Assembly: GCA_934045075.1 (NCBI GenBank)
Contig: OW203722.1
Span: forward strand, 4,397,264 to 4,461,263
DNA: 64,000 bases
DNA from: Yponomeuta sedellus
Taxonomy: Eukaryota; Arthropoda; Insecta; Lepidoptera; Yponomeutidae
Direction: 5' to 3'
The notes under the pieces are model-generated. The model was not told where the DNA came from. It was given only the letters and a program-made list of their open reading frames with translations, and did no database searches. Shown in pieces: positions 42,628 to 54,250 of the stretch; the stretch's first letter is position 1; the number at the start of each line of letters is the position of its first letter. The translations under genes and the position numbers were made by a program.

Positions 42628-43479
42628 GGAGGCCTTTATGAATTAAGCCACTGACATTTTAATTCAAATTATTTACCTCAAGTATTTTCTTCATTACATG
42701 ACAGTTTCTTCTTCTCGATACAGTTAGTAACAAGGACATTATTTTGTGGAACACAAAGCCTAGCTTTCCAAAAAAGCTGTCCCCTTTAATCAGTCTCGGA
42801 AATTGTTTTCTGAAAAAGAAATTTAAATTTTAACTCTATACAAATGAGCACTAAGATCTAGAATGCAACAATAGTACTTTTACTCCAGTATACAGTCCAT
42901 ACCTCAGATCATAGAAAGAAGGAGATATGCCCTAGCCGCGAAATAAGTCCGGTACCGCTGTCGCCACTTTTGAATATGTGTGCGTTTTCATTACATGCAC
43001 AATATTGTAAATATAAGGTTCACGCACACGTCTGTCCAGTCATTTACTAGCGTTCTAATCCTTTAATTGGTTCGCACACTATGAAAAACAATTGTACGAA
43101 TACACTCGTACACGTAAACAACAGCGTCGGTGAACTCCTTAGGGATGGAACACTTGTATCAAATAATACATCTATCGATAAAATTATCCGATGAGAGGTT
43201 ATTCATTTATTAACAGTATACTTCGTGTTGGGATGATACAAAAAACAGAGCATGTTAAATTTACAAAAACAATTTTACTAAAACAAATAATCCTATTTTA
43301 ATTTACTGTCCTGTGAAATGTAAATATTTATTAAATACGTGTCTTTTTGACAGTATTTGTGGCTTCAGTATATGACAAAGACGCAAACATGGCTTTCTAC
43401 TGATATAGAATTTTGATTATTTTGATAATGATGATGACCCCTGTACTGTATACTAATACGATATGTTAAATTTGTTGGA
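42628..43479. other. Unassigned AT-rich sequence
   Basis: No supported feature. Confidence 0.3.
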
Positions 43480-43660
43480 CAGAACACCACTGAAGCATAC
43501 TTGGTAGTGACTCTGTCCGGAAAGCTAGGTCTTCTGGGTTTAAATCCTGGTAATGGAAAGAACTAAAATTTGTGTGAAGAGCATGTCCACGGTCAGGGAC
43601 GCATTTGTACCTGGATCTTGGATATTTCTTTGTATTTTATTTAGTATATGAATCCCAATG
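43480..43660 (+). repeat. Possible decayed tRNA-derived SINE
   Basis: ACTTGGTAGTGACTCTGTCC and TCTGGGTTTAAATCCTGG look like degraded A and B box regions, followed by a body GGTCAGGGACGCATTTGTAC. Single copy in this window. Confidence 0.35.
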
Positions 43661-44149
43661 TAACGTGAAATGCACTTACATTACCATTTACAAATTGGCT
43701 TTAAATATTGGTAACTCTGTTAGGACTCTGTAAATTAACAGCAGTTTTTGTTGGGTGAAAGAATGAAGTGCTGACTTTTTAAGAATACAATAGCAATTAC
43801 TTTCTCATTCTCTGAAAATAATTCACCCAGCTATATAAAAATAGAATAAACACATGTATAAACTCGAAAAACAATTTTTCTGAAGAAATTGCCACTTGTC
43901 TGAGTAACAGTGATATATTGGAAATCAGTAGCCACGCTTGGATTATAAGGATTAAGTAAAGAATATGTTTATGGCTGGGATTGAAATGTATCATGGGCCT
44001 GTAAATAAAGTAACTTCCTTATTAAAAATACAGTAAATAGGAAGAACTTTTGTAAGCTTATCAAAAAAAATTTTAATGAAACTTTCGAAACATATATAGA
44101 TTAAAAAATAAAATCAGCATCCGACTGAAATCCTACAGAGAATATTTTC

Positions 44150-44345
44150 ATTATCGTCATCATTCAGCCACAAGATATCCACTGCTGGACATAGGCCTCC
44201 TCCATGGATTTCCAAAAAGACCAGTTGAAAGCGGCTTACATCCAGCGTCTTCCTTCGACTAGGCTGAGATCTTCTCTCCATCTTGTCGTCCAACGCTGCA
44301 CTTGCCGATATGACATATAAGCAAGTACCGACATACCATATAAGA
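44150..44345 (-). repeat. LINE 3' fragment (CCACTGCTGGACATAGG type)
   Basis: CCACTGCTGGACATAGGCC and CATGGATTTCC antisense are familiar from the 3' ends of insect LINEs. A scrap of a similar type is at 39635-39690. Confidence 0.55.
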
Positions 44346-45823
44346 CTATGATTTAGTACCACAACCACATCACCTGATTTGTTTCTTTAGAAACACTTTC
44401 TTTTGGAGAGTTATGCGTCGTCCATATGAAATGAAGATTAGAATAAAGTGATAATTGAATATTCTAAACCATGAAAATTTTATCGTGATTTTAAATATAC
44501 TGGTACCTCAACCTTTATGGGACTCGTTATTACTGGTATTTTCAAAGTAGGAACTGCCCACTGAAATATTTTTCCCCCACTTTAGCATCTGGAAACACTT
44601 CTCTGTAAAATAGATGGAGCAAATGGTACTTTATTTGAGAGGAAATCAGTTATACCCTCTGTATTTTGATCCATTTTTCTTTCGTATTTTTCTTTATCTT
44701 TATTAGAATTTTTTTGAAATACATGATCGAAGCTAGGCCTGATTTATTAAGACAAAATCCTTCTACTAAAATAAAAGCTTCCTTAGCAACGCAAGCTGAA
44801 GTCTACGCAGATGGAGTCGCGGGCAATAGTCGACGATAAGACTAGATACCTAGTCTTACAATAATTGGTTCTAGTAATTTTGGAAGTCTGGACGAACGAT
44901 TATAAATGCCTCAATAATATCGATACTTAATCAGTCTGAAAAGAAAAGAACTACCCCATCACTATGTCTCCAGCTGACCTACTGGTGAATTTGACATTTC
45001 GCGGCAAATACATGCGGCCGTACCTCGAAACATCGCATTGAACAATGATCAGTTTTGCGTGACGGTTCACTGCGGGCTGGCTTTTCCTAGTTAGCAAACC
45101 TCCACGAAAATCCTATATAGAAACAGCAGTGGAGTAACTACAATGTAATAAATACGTCCCATTTATGTTCTTAGTAATGTGATGCACGTTGCACATAAAA
45201 TTATTATGATTATGATTTTTCGTAGTTTATAAGACGAATATAGTGAGTAAAATAGGTTAACCGGTGAAAAGACACTCCCCTGTTTTTGAATAGCATGTAT
45301 CACAGCGATTTCTGCAGGTAATCACTGCGCAATTAGGCATTTTTCTCAGATGTTACTACGACGGCTGGCGCGAAGCGATTGACGGCCATATTTTAAAGTT
45401 TCGCAGAGGTTAGCCCAAATGGGCTAACGTTGGGCGACAGTGCCACGCCCACAAGGCACTTCTCCTTATTTTTGTGTTCTGAGGTCCATACCATGAAGAA
45501 GCTAGATAGCCGGCCGAGAATAACTTTCAGGTTGTCAGGAAAATGTATGTCTGGAAAAGCGAGTAAGAAATATATACTTTCGCACACTACTGCATTGCAT
45601 TTACATATTTATGAAAGAGAAAGAACATAAATTCGTTTCGTTATTCTATTTACTTTACGGCTTCGTTATGTCGCGCGTTTTCTCACTTGGAAAAATACAT
45701 TTGGCGAAGCTTTTGCACTGATTTGATTCGATCCTCAATCGTGATTTTGAATCAATTCGCTTTTTAAACTTTATTTATATAAAACCTGACAAACGAAGTC
45801 ACCATGTCGTCAATATCTTCTTC
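44346..45823. other. Unassigned sequence
   Basis: A perfect small hairpin, GTTAGCCCAAATGGGCTAAC at 45411-45430, is the only structure noted. Short ORFs at 45393-45630 overlap on both strands without motifs. Confidence 0.3.
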
Positions 45824-46082
45824 TTCTTCTTCAGGCTATATTAGTCCACTGCTGGACACAGCTCTCCCCTAATGAGCGCCATAGCGCAAGGTTGTGCCAT
45901 CATTGGGGGGTAATGCCCATAATCCCCACGCTGGGCATGCGGGTTAGGGATCGCAGTTTGGTGGAATTGTACTGCAGGGGGAGCTGCAGCCCACCCCCCG
46001 GTTTGTGTCCCTTTGTCGCCTTTTACGACACCCGCGGGAATAATTTGGGTTGGTGCTATTCTCTAGGCCGACACCACACGTT
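45824..46082 (-). repeat. LINE-B 3' end
   Basis: Antisense copy with tail TTCTTCTTCTTCTTCAGG, then the stop and C-terminal codons as in 37740-38035. Confidence 0.7.
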
Positions 46083-46180
46083 TAGATGGTCTACTACAAT
46101 AAGTTCTAATACTGGGGAATCAGTTTTAACCTATTTCTAACTTTCGATTTGAAGGTACATAATTAGGTTAATTAATATAA

Positions 46181-46860
46181 TCGGAGCGGTGGTAGCGGAG
46201 CGGTAGACCACCGGCTTCTCAAGCGGGAGGTAGTGGGTTCGATTCCCGGCATGTACCAATGACTTTGTTTTCCAAGTGATGTAGGTTTTTATATTCTTTT
46301 TAATGCACTAACTCGTGCTAGGGACATTTTAAAAAACCTATTTTAGAGGCTGAAAATTCCACCCATGCCGGGATTAGACCTCTGGCTATCCATGCCAGCG
46401 CTCTTCCAACTGAGCTAATGGCATCAGTGAATCACCGGCATCAGTGAAATTTTGAAACTCTTTACAATACTCTCTGTATTACGTGGCAGCGACAGTCGCT
46501 GCCAGTGAAATTCCGAAGCTCTAATACTCTCTGTATTACGTACAGGTAGCGACATTCGCTGCTGGCACGGATAACCAGAGGTCGCGGGTTCGAATCCCGG
46601 CATGGGTGGAATTTTTAGCCTCTAAAATAGGTTTATGTAGGTTTGTGAAATTATAGCAGCAATACGACTCGCTAACGGTGAAGGAAAACATCGTGAAGAA
46701 ACTTGATTGTATGGGGTTGAGTGTTCAATTACATACCTCAGCGCTTGAAATTGGCAATTCGCGGTGGTCACGCGTTAATTACGCCCACAATCTCTCTTTC
46801 TGAGAGAAGGCCTGTGCGTCCTACAGAGGGGGAACGTTTATAGGGTACATAAAAATATAA
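46181..46860 (+). mobile_element. SINE-E, most complete copy, interrupted by an FB-SINE
   Basis: Head GCGGTGGTAGCGGAGCGGTA (A box) with loop TTCTCAA, so the anticodon position is CTC (Glu-like). B box GGGTTCGATTCCC, then body ATGTACCAATGACTTTG. The body stops at 46288 and resumes at 46645 (GTGAAATTATAGCAGC), running to the CTCTCTTTCTGAGAGAAGG tail. Confidence 0.8.
46289..46634 (-). mobile_element. FB-SINE copy 10 inside SINE-E (346 bp)
   Basis: Exact 10-bp duplication ATGTAGGTTT (46279-46288, 46635-46644). Inverted tail, antisense tRNA-like module with a deletion, two imperfect antisense body pieces with local duplications (CACCGGCATCAGTGAA, CTCTCTGTATTACGT). Ends with a sense tRNA 3' half and terminator module. 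Confidence 0.88.
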
Positions 46861-46929
46861 TCTGACTTGAATGAAAAAAATATATGATTCTGGGAGCTGA
46901 TTCTGATCAGCTTCCAGGACTTTACGGTG

Positions 46930-47015
46930 CGAGAGTCTGAGAGCAGTCTGTCAGGATCGTGGCAGTCCTTGGTCTCTGCCTACCCCTGTGGGGTACAGGC
47001 GTGAGGTTATGCTAT
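46930..47015 (+). repeat. LINE-A 3' end
   Basis: TGTCAGGATCGTGGCAGTCC and GGGGTACAGGCGTGAGG, sense strand. Confidence 0.65.
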
Positions 47016-47726
47016 GTTATGTCAAACAACTTTTAGTTTCGACTCCACGACATTCCAACAGTCGATCCCCTTCAAGTTTTTCTCTCGGCTCGTTTCCCCT
47101 CCCATTCGAAAAAGTAAAGCGGTCTGTGTCAAGTGCAGCGCCCGTGCTTAGCCCCCTAGGCCGCAGCGTGATGTATAGCGTGTGTGGGGATGGATATTGT
47201 TTAAACCCCTCGTAACTACTGATGTGGCGTGTCTCGACACGTTGCTACCGTTTGGTTGACTGGATTGCAGTTAGACAGGGAATAATCTTTGTCATAAAAA
47301 ACATTCAATTCTATCGTCTAAACGGATGCAGTTACGTAATCTGCGTAATATAATAATAATTATTATTTTTATAAGTTTGGCCGTCTGCATGTTAGTTTGT
47401 ACAGTCTATTTATTCTTACTTGTCCAATTTAGTAAACAAGATTCTACCCTTAAACTGTGACTTTTTAGTCCCAAACTGCCATATTTCCATAAATGAAGTA
47501 ACCTGGAACACTCTTTTAGATAACACGATGCCAATTTTACAAACATAGTTCAAGACAGTTCATGAATTTGCGAGAAAATGTCTTGTTTAGGCATCTAATC
47601 TCAATTTTAATGTTAGAATCTTGTTTACTAAATTGGACAAGTAAGAATAAATAGACTGTAAGTTAACTTTTTTTTAGGAAAACTGTTAATATTAGGCTAG
47701 TAGAATATTAGGTAATATTAGGGATG
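47016..47726. other. Unassigned sequence with a long inverted repeat
   Basis: CAGTCTATTTATTCTTACTT (47401-47420) recurs inverted at 47638-47660. The surrounding GTCCAATTTAGTAAACAAGA is also inverted (47425-47444, 47622-47641). This gives imperfect arms of about 45 bp around about 180 bp, possibly a MITE. Confidence 0.5.
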
Positions 47727-48055
47727 CGGTGGTAGCCCAGTGGGTCGAACACTGGGCTCGGAAGCAAGATGCCCAGGTTTGATTTGGGATGTACCTATGA
47801 CTTTGTTTATTTTGAAAGGTCCGTATATCTGCAAATTTGTGTAGCAATACCATACGCTATACGCTAACCTGTGAAGGAAAATATCATGTAGAAACACGCA
47901 GATACTTGTCTCTGCACGTATCGACTAATCCTACCTGTGATCTATGCCGACTAAGCAGTCACTGCAGTGTTCGAGTGGTCTCTTCACCCATTTAATGTGT
48001 GTGAAGGTGCCACTGGACGTTGTATAAATCACCTCATGACGTAGATAAAAAGGGC
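47727..48055 (+). mobile_element. SINE-E copy, subfamily b, with head
   Basis: GGTGGTAGCCCAGTGGGTCG head, TTTGATTTGGGATGTACC, then GTCTCTTCACCCATTTAATG. Confidence 0.7.
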
Positions 48056-48245
48056 AAGTTTTTTCTTGAAATCTGACAGATGATTCTATTTATTCTAATT
48101 CATAGCATGTTTTTAATTGTTAATATGTATTTATTTAATTAACCTTGTACAACTTTAACTGTTTAGTGTAAGAATTGAATTAATTTAATGGTGTAATTAT
48201 TTTTTCCAATGATTTTAGTTAAATAAAGAATATTGAATATTGAAA

Positions 48246-48415
48246 CCAATTTTTAAAAACCTATTTAGAGGCTAAAAATTCCACCCATGCCGGGATTCGA
48301 ACCCGCGACCTCCGGCTATCCGTCCCAGCGCTCCTTCCAACTGAGCTAATGGGCGACTCACCGGCATCAGTGAAATTTCGAACCTCTTTACAATATTCTC
48401 TGTATTACGTACAGA
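48246..48415 (-). mobile_element. FB-SINE copy 11 (170 bp)
   Basis: Exact 11-bp duplication GAATATTGAAA (48235-48245, 48416-48426), inserted into the AATATTG-type tail of a LINE. Read on the minus strand: short body from ACAGAGAATATTG, complete tRNA-like module, terminator module, ending TTTTTAAAAATTGG. No inverted arm. Confidence 0.85.
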
Positions 48416-48841
48416 GAATATTGAAAGATGAAGTAAGCATAGAGATGAATCCAAATCATTATCAATTGAACTCCGAATTTACTTGCATGATTTGTTGACG
48501 GAAGAGTCCGATCAACCGTATCCCTTTGACTCGTAGAGTTTAATCGTGACGAAAAAGAAGCCGTTGACTTCCTCTGGAACAAATTTTAGAAATGGTCAAC
48601 TAGGCTATTTTATTATTTGCCTGGCATGTTCCATCAACTATAAGGATCAAGCACCATTTATAAACGACAAAGACAAGTACTACTAGATACTATCTATTAG
48701 TGAGAGGAATAAACTACACTACACTACAGCCCGAAGGCAGCGGTAAATTTTTTACTTTGAAATAAATTGATTTGAATTTAATTTAAATGGAATTGAATTG
48801 AGTGGAAATAATTTCTATCACTTAAACAATGATAGAATACA

Positions 48842-48874
<33 letters not shown>

Positions 48875-49110
48875 CATACATACATACATACATACATACA
48901 TACATACATACATACATACATACATACATACATACATACATACATACATACATACATACATACATACATACATAACCTCACGCCTGTATCCCAGAGACCA
49001 GGGACTGCCACTTACCACGATCCTGATAGATCACCTTCGCTTCATCAACGTTCATAAGTCGTTGCATGCACGCACGCCGGTTCCGGGTACTTTTTATCTT
49101 TCCTTTTGCT
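48842..49110 (-). repeat. LINE-A 3' end with (CATA)n tail array
   Basis: 48842-48974 is a (CATA)n array with one TATA interruption. It abuts the antisense LINE-A end CATAACCTCACGCCTGTATC and continues through GTTGCATGCACGCACGCC. The array is the expanded TATG tail of this LINE copy. Confidence 0.85.
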
Positions 49111-49289
49111 AATACACCCTCTATTTGGATAGAATACGAATACAAAGTAACAATTTTAAATTTTATATTAAAAAGAAATATGCAAGGAATGTCAGTTCGC
49201 TGCGTTTGTGAAAGGACCCGACTCAGTATTTCATTTAATTTAATTTCAATTCTTTTTCAATTTCAACTACTCCTCATCCTAAGCTTCTC

Positions 49290-49570
49290 TTATCGTTGCT
49301 GGTGAGGCCGGAGTCGTAACGCGGGCAGCGCCGCGACGCGTCCGTTGCTAGGCAACGCCTTTACGGTGCAGCCCAATCGATAACGCCGCCCGCCCAAACA
49401 TCGCGGGTGCAGCCGCTTTGGGCGATTTTTTTTGTCAAACAACCACTTAAACAGCCCGTGATGGGACTCCGAGCATAGCCCGTTCTATAGCACGCTAAGC
49501 GACTTTGAATCGGTGGAGTAGTCTTACTATTAGTGAGCACCATTTCCACGGCTCCGTAGGTCACAACAGG
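49290..49570. other. GC-rich block with RFX-like palindrome
   Basis: Clearly richer in G+C and CpG than its surroundings, with CGTTGCTAGGCAACG at 49343-49357, close to the X-box bound by RFX factors. No ORF of note. Could be a promoter region, a repeat or chance. Confidence 0.3.
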
Positions 49571-50158
49571 TAGGAGGCACTGTTTGAGTACTTGTATCTT
49601 GGGGCTCTGAAGAAAAGTCGAGCAAAAAATATGGCGCAGTAAAGTAAAAGTTTATTTCTCACAAGAAAAACAAAGACAAGCGGTATATGACAAGTCTTGG
49701 CTTTAAAAAATCACTTAACAGTACAGTTGTCAATTCAGCTAACTTTCTAAATATGTGGTCCGGTATTTTGGCAATTAGTTATTATTTACTTAATGGACAT
49801 ACATACATAATATCTATTTCAAACATTATTAATTTAAATATTGCGCGTCTCAAAGTTAACGGATATATTGGTGAACATGCATAGTTCAGCAGCTCGCCTC
49901 CTTCATTTGCCGTCTTCTATCAGAGTTTGGTAATCTTTTTTTTGATCACGTCACAGGTGAATGGAATAAGGTTGAATTTGGCAGCACCTTCGCAGTTGAC
50001 GCCGGGCTTGCGGAGAGCACGGACTCACCGATATGATATCTGACAGCGGCAGACAGACTTGCGGCGTTTACGAGCAAGGGAGAGCAAAGGCAATTTAATA
50101 ATGATAATAAATTCACACAATACAATCACTTGCCCTGGTTCAAAATAAGGGTGATGAT
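49571..50158. other. Unassigned sequence
   Basis: No gene or repeat identified. Confidence 0.3.
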
Positions 50159-50530
50159 GAAACCAACCCTTGGTATGTCCCCGCTGCTGGGGCACGGGTC
50201 TCTTTCTGCATCGCATGAAGGTAAGGCCATACTCCACCACGGAGGCCAAGTCCGGGTTGGTGGAGGATTGTAAGGCAGTGGCGGACCTTTCTATCAGAAG
50301 TTATCAAGCCGCCCATAAGGCCTCTGACCACCTCTAGCACCAACGGCCTCTGACATGGCTTAACGATTGCCATTACAAGACTGCCGGCAACAACGCAACA
50401 ACTGCCGGAAACGCTCGGAAAAATGCCACTAGCTTTAGTCACGGGATGGTCACCCATCTAGCATTTAACCACGCCTGTTGTTGCTTAACACAAGTGATTG
50501 ATTTCAATCATTTGGTTCGACTAGGCTACG
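50159..50530 (+). mobile_element. 5S-like repeat, near full length
   Basis: CCAACCCTTGGTATGTCCCC start, a rearranged centre (GGCCTCTGACCACCTC, CACCAACGGCCTCTGACATG), then GGATGGTCACCCATCTAGC and GTTGTTGCTTAACACAAGTG, the 5S-like end in antisense. Confidence 0.75.
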
Positions 50531-50567
50531 GACGTTTCGCAATTATTTACTTCTTAGAATTAACTCA

Positions 50568-50697
50568 GGGCTGGTTTCTGAATTGAGTATTTCACTAAGT
50601 AACGTTCTTTCCCGCTCTTTGATGAGAAATTTGAAGAGACAGCAGTACCTACAGTTAAGTATTAACTTAGAAAATTTCTCAATTCAGAAACTGGCCC
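50568..50697. mobile_element. GGGC(C/T)GGTTTCTGAATT MITE, complete
   Basis: 130 bp, terminal repeats GGGCTGGTTTCTGAATTGAG and CTCAATTCAGAAACTGGCCC; centre GAAGAGACAGCAGTACC. Other copies: 23303-23420, 55272-55820, 57958-58330, 61325-61830. Confidence 0.8.
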
Positions 50698-51129
50698 TTA
50701 GAATCTTACTTTTATGTTGTTTGTTGATCCTCTTTCTATGACGAAGCTTTCTATGAATGTTTGTATATTGAAATGCCTGTTTCGATGCTCTAAATAAATA
50801 TACCTAAATGTACTGGAAAGTGGTAGTCGTATTACCTACAGAACAGTGAATTTGTTTTGTGGCATTACCCGTGACAGTAATAGCATTGTGTCGGTCGAAC
50901 TGTCGGCGAAGGCGGGGGCTGTCGGCGAAAGTGGCGGCGGGAGACCATTCAATGCTAATGATCGATCTGCGGAGTGAATAAGCGGGGAATAACGGAAGCA
51001 GTGAAGAAACTAGGAACGAAGGATTCGTTTCTATAGGGCAACTGAATAATTGATGAGGCTGTACCTTTAGTATGTGGCCTTTTTCACGATTTTCAGTCGT
51101 GCGTGCTAAAATCACCTATTTTCTACCCG

Positions 51130-51270
51130 TCTCACTTTTCCTTCAGCAGCTCTCCATCGTAAGTTGTCTAGAAGATATTGCTCTAAGCAATAAGGACGCA
51201 ATGTACTGTAATTATTTTATGGTTGTTTTTTCCTGGTGTACAATAAAGAATATTCTTATCCTATCTTATT
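51130..51270 (+). repeat. LINE-C 3' UTR
   Basis: GTTGTCTAGAAGATATTGCT ... GTGTACAATAAAGAATATTC with TTATC repeats. Confidence 0.7.
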
Positions 51271-51667
51271 TAGGGCTCCTTATATTATAGTAGCGCTTTA
51301 CTTAATTTTTACTTATTTTACATAGATAGTAACATAATATAACCTCACGCCTTTATAAATTTCTACAAAAAACACATCTGTGTAAATTTAATTTTAAAAC
51401 TTTTTATATTTTATAATTCTATATTTTAATTTTAAAAATGGTAACATTATTTTAACTTCGTTCTTTTTTCTGTTTTAAATTATGTAAATGGGTTATTAAA
51501 AAAAACCTAAATATATATTAAAAAAAATATACTTAATACAAAAAAAAAAACAAAACCATTATAAAGACATTGAAAGCAAAAAGCAAAAGAAGAGAGAAAA
51601 GATAACTGCCAAAAAAAAAGGGGCAACATTTAAACCCATTAGATTAAGTTAAAACTAAGGATTATTT

Positions 51668-51737
51668 AGCCTCTAAATAGGTTTTTAAATTTGTTCCTTA
51701 GCACGGGTTAGTGCATTAAAAAAAAAAAAAATAGTGT
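51668..51737 (+). mobile_element. FB-SINE copy 12: 5'-truncated tail only
   Basis: 70 bp from AGCCTCTAAATAGG to AATAGTGT, duplication GATTATTT (51660-51667, 51738-51745). Second example of a tail-only copy. Confidence 0.8.
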
Positions 51738-51984
51738 GATTATTTTTATGTTACTTTAATATTCACGATTGATTTTTTATTATGCATTATTCAACAATTT
51801 AATTGTATATTTTAATAATATTGCATCTTTCAATAATATTATTGTGTATTTTAATAATAATAGAGGAATTGAATTAATTTTAAATGAAGGACATATTAAT
51901 TTTGACATCTTATTTTAATAATAAATTGACTTCAAGGTTGCCACGATATAAACGGTGGCAGGACCTCATTAAAAATTTAAAAAA

Positions 51985-52060
51985 AAAACCTCACGCCTTT
52001 ATCTCCGAGGGGTAGGCAGAGACCAGGGATTGCCACTTGCCACGGTCCTGACAGATCGTC
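51985..52060 (-). repeat. LINE-A 3' end fragment
   Basis: CCTCACGCCTTTATCTCCG to CCACGGTCCTGACAGATC. Confidence 0.65.
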
Positions 52061-52099
52061 ATTTTACATAGTGATTATATATAGTTTCTATAGTTTGTA

Positions 52100-52295
52100 T
52101 TGAACACCTCAGACACTCAGGTTTCCTCACGATGTTTTCCTGAAGGAAGAAGAACGCTGGTTAGCGACTGGTATTGCTGCTATAACTTCACAAATGTACA
52201 TAACTTAGAAAACAAAGTCATTGGTACATGCTCGCACTGGGGATCGAACTCGGATCTCTCGCTTCCGAATTCATTGTTCGACGCACTAAGTTACC
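52100..52295 (-). repeat. SINE-E copy
   Basis: TTTCCTCACGATGTTTTCC, AACAAAGTCATTGGTACATG, GATCGAACTCGGATCTCTCG, head end GACGCACTAAGTTACC. Confidence 0.7.
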
Positions 52296-52367
52296 TTTAT
52301 TATAAGAAGTTTAATTTAGGAAAAAGAAATGTTGTTCGTATATTTCGGTCAGCCAGCATTAATTGAC

Positions 52368-52612
52368 GGCCTCGGTGGCGCAGCGGTTTGGCACGCTGAC
52401 TGTAAAACCGAAGGTTTCGGGTTCGATCCCTGGCCGGGTCACACTAGGAAACGAACTATTTTAGTTTGTCTCGGGTCTTGGATGTTATCTACAGTATTTA
52501 TTGTATTAAATCTATCGTCGCGTTAGCACCTATAACACAAGACATTTAATTGTACTTAGTATAGGGGTTACGTGATCTGTGTAATATGTCCATGAATATT
52601 TATTATTATTTA
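52368..52612 (+). mobile_element. SINE-Y copy
   Basis: GGCCTCGGTGGCGCAGCGG head with GACTGTAAAACCG, B box GGGTTCGATCCC, body and TATTTATTATTATTTA tail. About 88% like the 10020 copy by eye. Confidence 0.8.
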
Positions 52613-52844
52613 GTGAACGTATTTCTGTTAAAAATCAGAAAAAATAGAAGAGATTTCTCGTAACTTTATAAATTGCTAGGGTACGTTTGAATGGGCGCCT
52701 AACGTGCTTTCGCTCGGAAACTAGGTGGTAGTTTTCAAAAATAATTGGCACCTGACCCGGTGCGAATATTTCATGGACTTTCCGGAACAAGTTTTGGTTC
52801 CTGAAGGTGACGGCACACGGAGAGCGAGATGATGACTTTGCGAA

Positions 52845-53165
52845 TGCAACCCTGTATATCCCCACTGCTGGGGCACGGGTCTCTTCCTGCATCGCAGGAA
52901 GGTGAGGCCATACTCCACCACGGGGCCAAGTCCGGGTTGGTGGAAGTTTGTGAGACAGTGGCGGGCCTTACTGTCAGAAGTTATCAGCCGCCCATAAGGC
53001 CTCTGACATAGCTTAACGACTGCCATTACATGACAGCCGGCACCCACGGCTTAACGTGCCTTGCAAAGCACGGAAGCGCTCGAAAAAATGCCACTAGCGG
53101 TAGTAACGGGACGGTCACCCATCCAGCACCTGAGCACCCGGTTCGACTAGGCCACGAGCGCTTTG
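52845..53165 (+). mobile_element. 5S-like repeat
   Basis: CTGTATATCCCCACTGCTGG through GACGGTCACCCATCCAGCAC to CGGTTCGACTAGGCCACG; a deletion removes about 40 bp (GCGCCTGTTGTTGCTTAAC region) from the 5S-like end. Confidence 0.75.
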
Positions 53166-53530
53166 CGTATGCTTTAGTATTTTGTTTCAGAATTTGTACC
53201 TTTAAAAATTAAAAATAAATCAAAGTGGTCAGGGACTCTTCATTTCAGTAGGTACCAGGTCGATTTGTTTAAAGTTTTTGCAGGGCACAGGCCTTCTCTT
53301 AGAGTATCTCAGTATTTGCTCTCTCTTTCTCTTCTCAATTACTCTTTCTCTCTCAGTATTGACTTAATTATCACGCGAGCCCACCATTGGCAATTTTAAG
53401 CGCCGAGCTAATTTAATACTTCAGACACGAGTAGCAAATGAGTGCTTTATTTTAAATAGGGAGCTCTACTATTCCATAGTCAAACATATGAAAATACGGC
53501 TATCACTATAGTATATTTTAATTATTCGCG

Positions 53531-54012
53531 ATACTCATACATAGTTATATATTAAACGGGTCTTATCACTATTATTTATTTAAGGTAAAACGTAATTTAC
53601 CTTATTTCCCGATTTATTACGTTTTACCTAATTAATAATCGCGATTAGACCCGTTTAATATGTCGGGGGTTCAGGAGGAGGTTGGCCGTTAAACATATTG
53701 TGGGCCCAGCGAGGGAATCAAACAAAGAACACCATTTTCAGTTCACACGTTATTTAGGTAATCACTGTAAATAATTATTTAGTCACTTGATAGATAGCAC
53801 TCAGCACTTGTACGGAACGAGAGACAGTTCCAAGGTGTTCACTCGGCGACGCTCAAACGTAGACTGACTGTTGTGTTGGATCGCCGATAGGCACCGAGTC
53901 TCTGTCGAAGCGCGTCACGCCGATAGGGGGCGCTTGACAAACACGTGACACGCTTGACGTTCCGAACAACCGCCATATTGTACCGGATACGACAAATATA
54001 TAACTAGCTATC
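53531..54012 (+). repeat. TTAAACGGGTC fold-back repeat carrying a solo LTR
   Basis: The repeat's left half (TATATTAAACGGGTCTTATC) is inverted at 53640-53660 and 53995-54008 (GACCCGTTTAATA + TATAACTA) around the LTR. This confirms the pre-insertion sequence. Confidence 0.65.
53661..53994 (+). repeat. Solo LTR of family 2 (334 bp)
   Basis: Starts TGTCGGGGGTTCAGGAGG and ends CGGATACGACA, so the ends form TGTCG/CGACA inverted termini. Flanked by AATA at 53657-53660 and 53995-53998. Excision with one AATA restores the GTTTAATATATAACTA of the host repeat. Different family from the LTRs at 5789 and 13531. No partner coding sequence in the window. Confidence 0.8.
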
Positions 54013-54250
54013 ACTATTACAACAATTCATTTCATGTTATTCTTCTTCGTCGTTCCCTCATGACAGGGTCGCGATCGTGGGTCGCTCGTTTCTAAAGCGA
54101 ACATTTTTCCGACATGTGTACTGCTTGGAACAGGCTGCCATCGTTTGCCGCTTTTATGACGCCCGAATATATAGATAGTACCTTTCCTCTGCCGCGTTTG
54201 CCATCCACCTGGACTGTGATCATGAGCCTCTCCAAACTATGCCTAGAATA

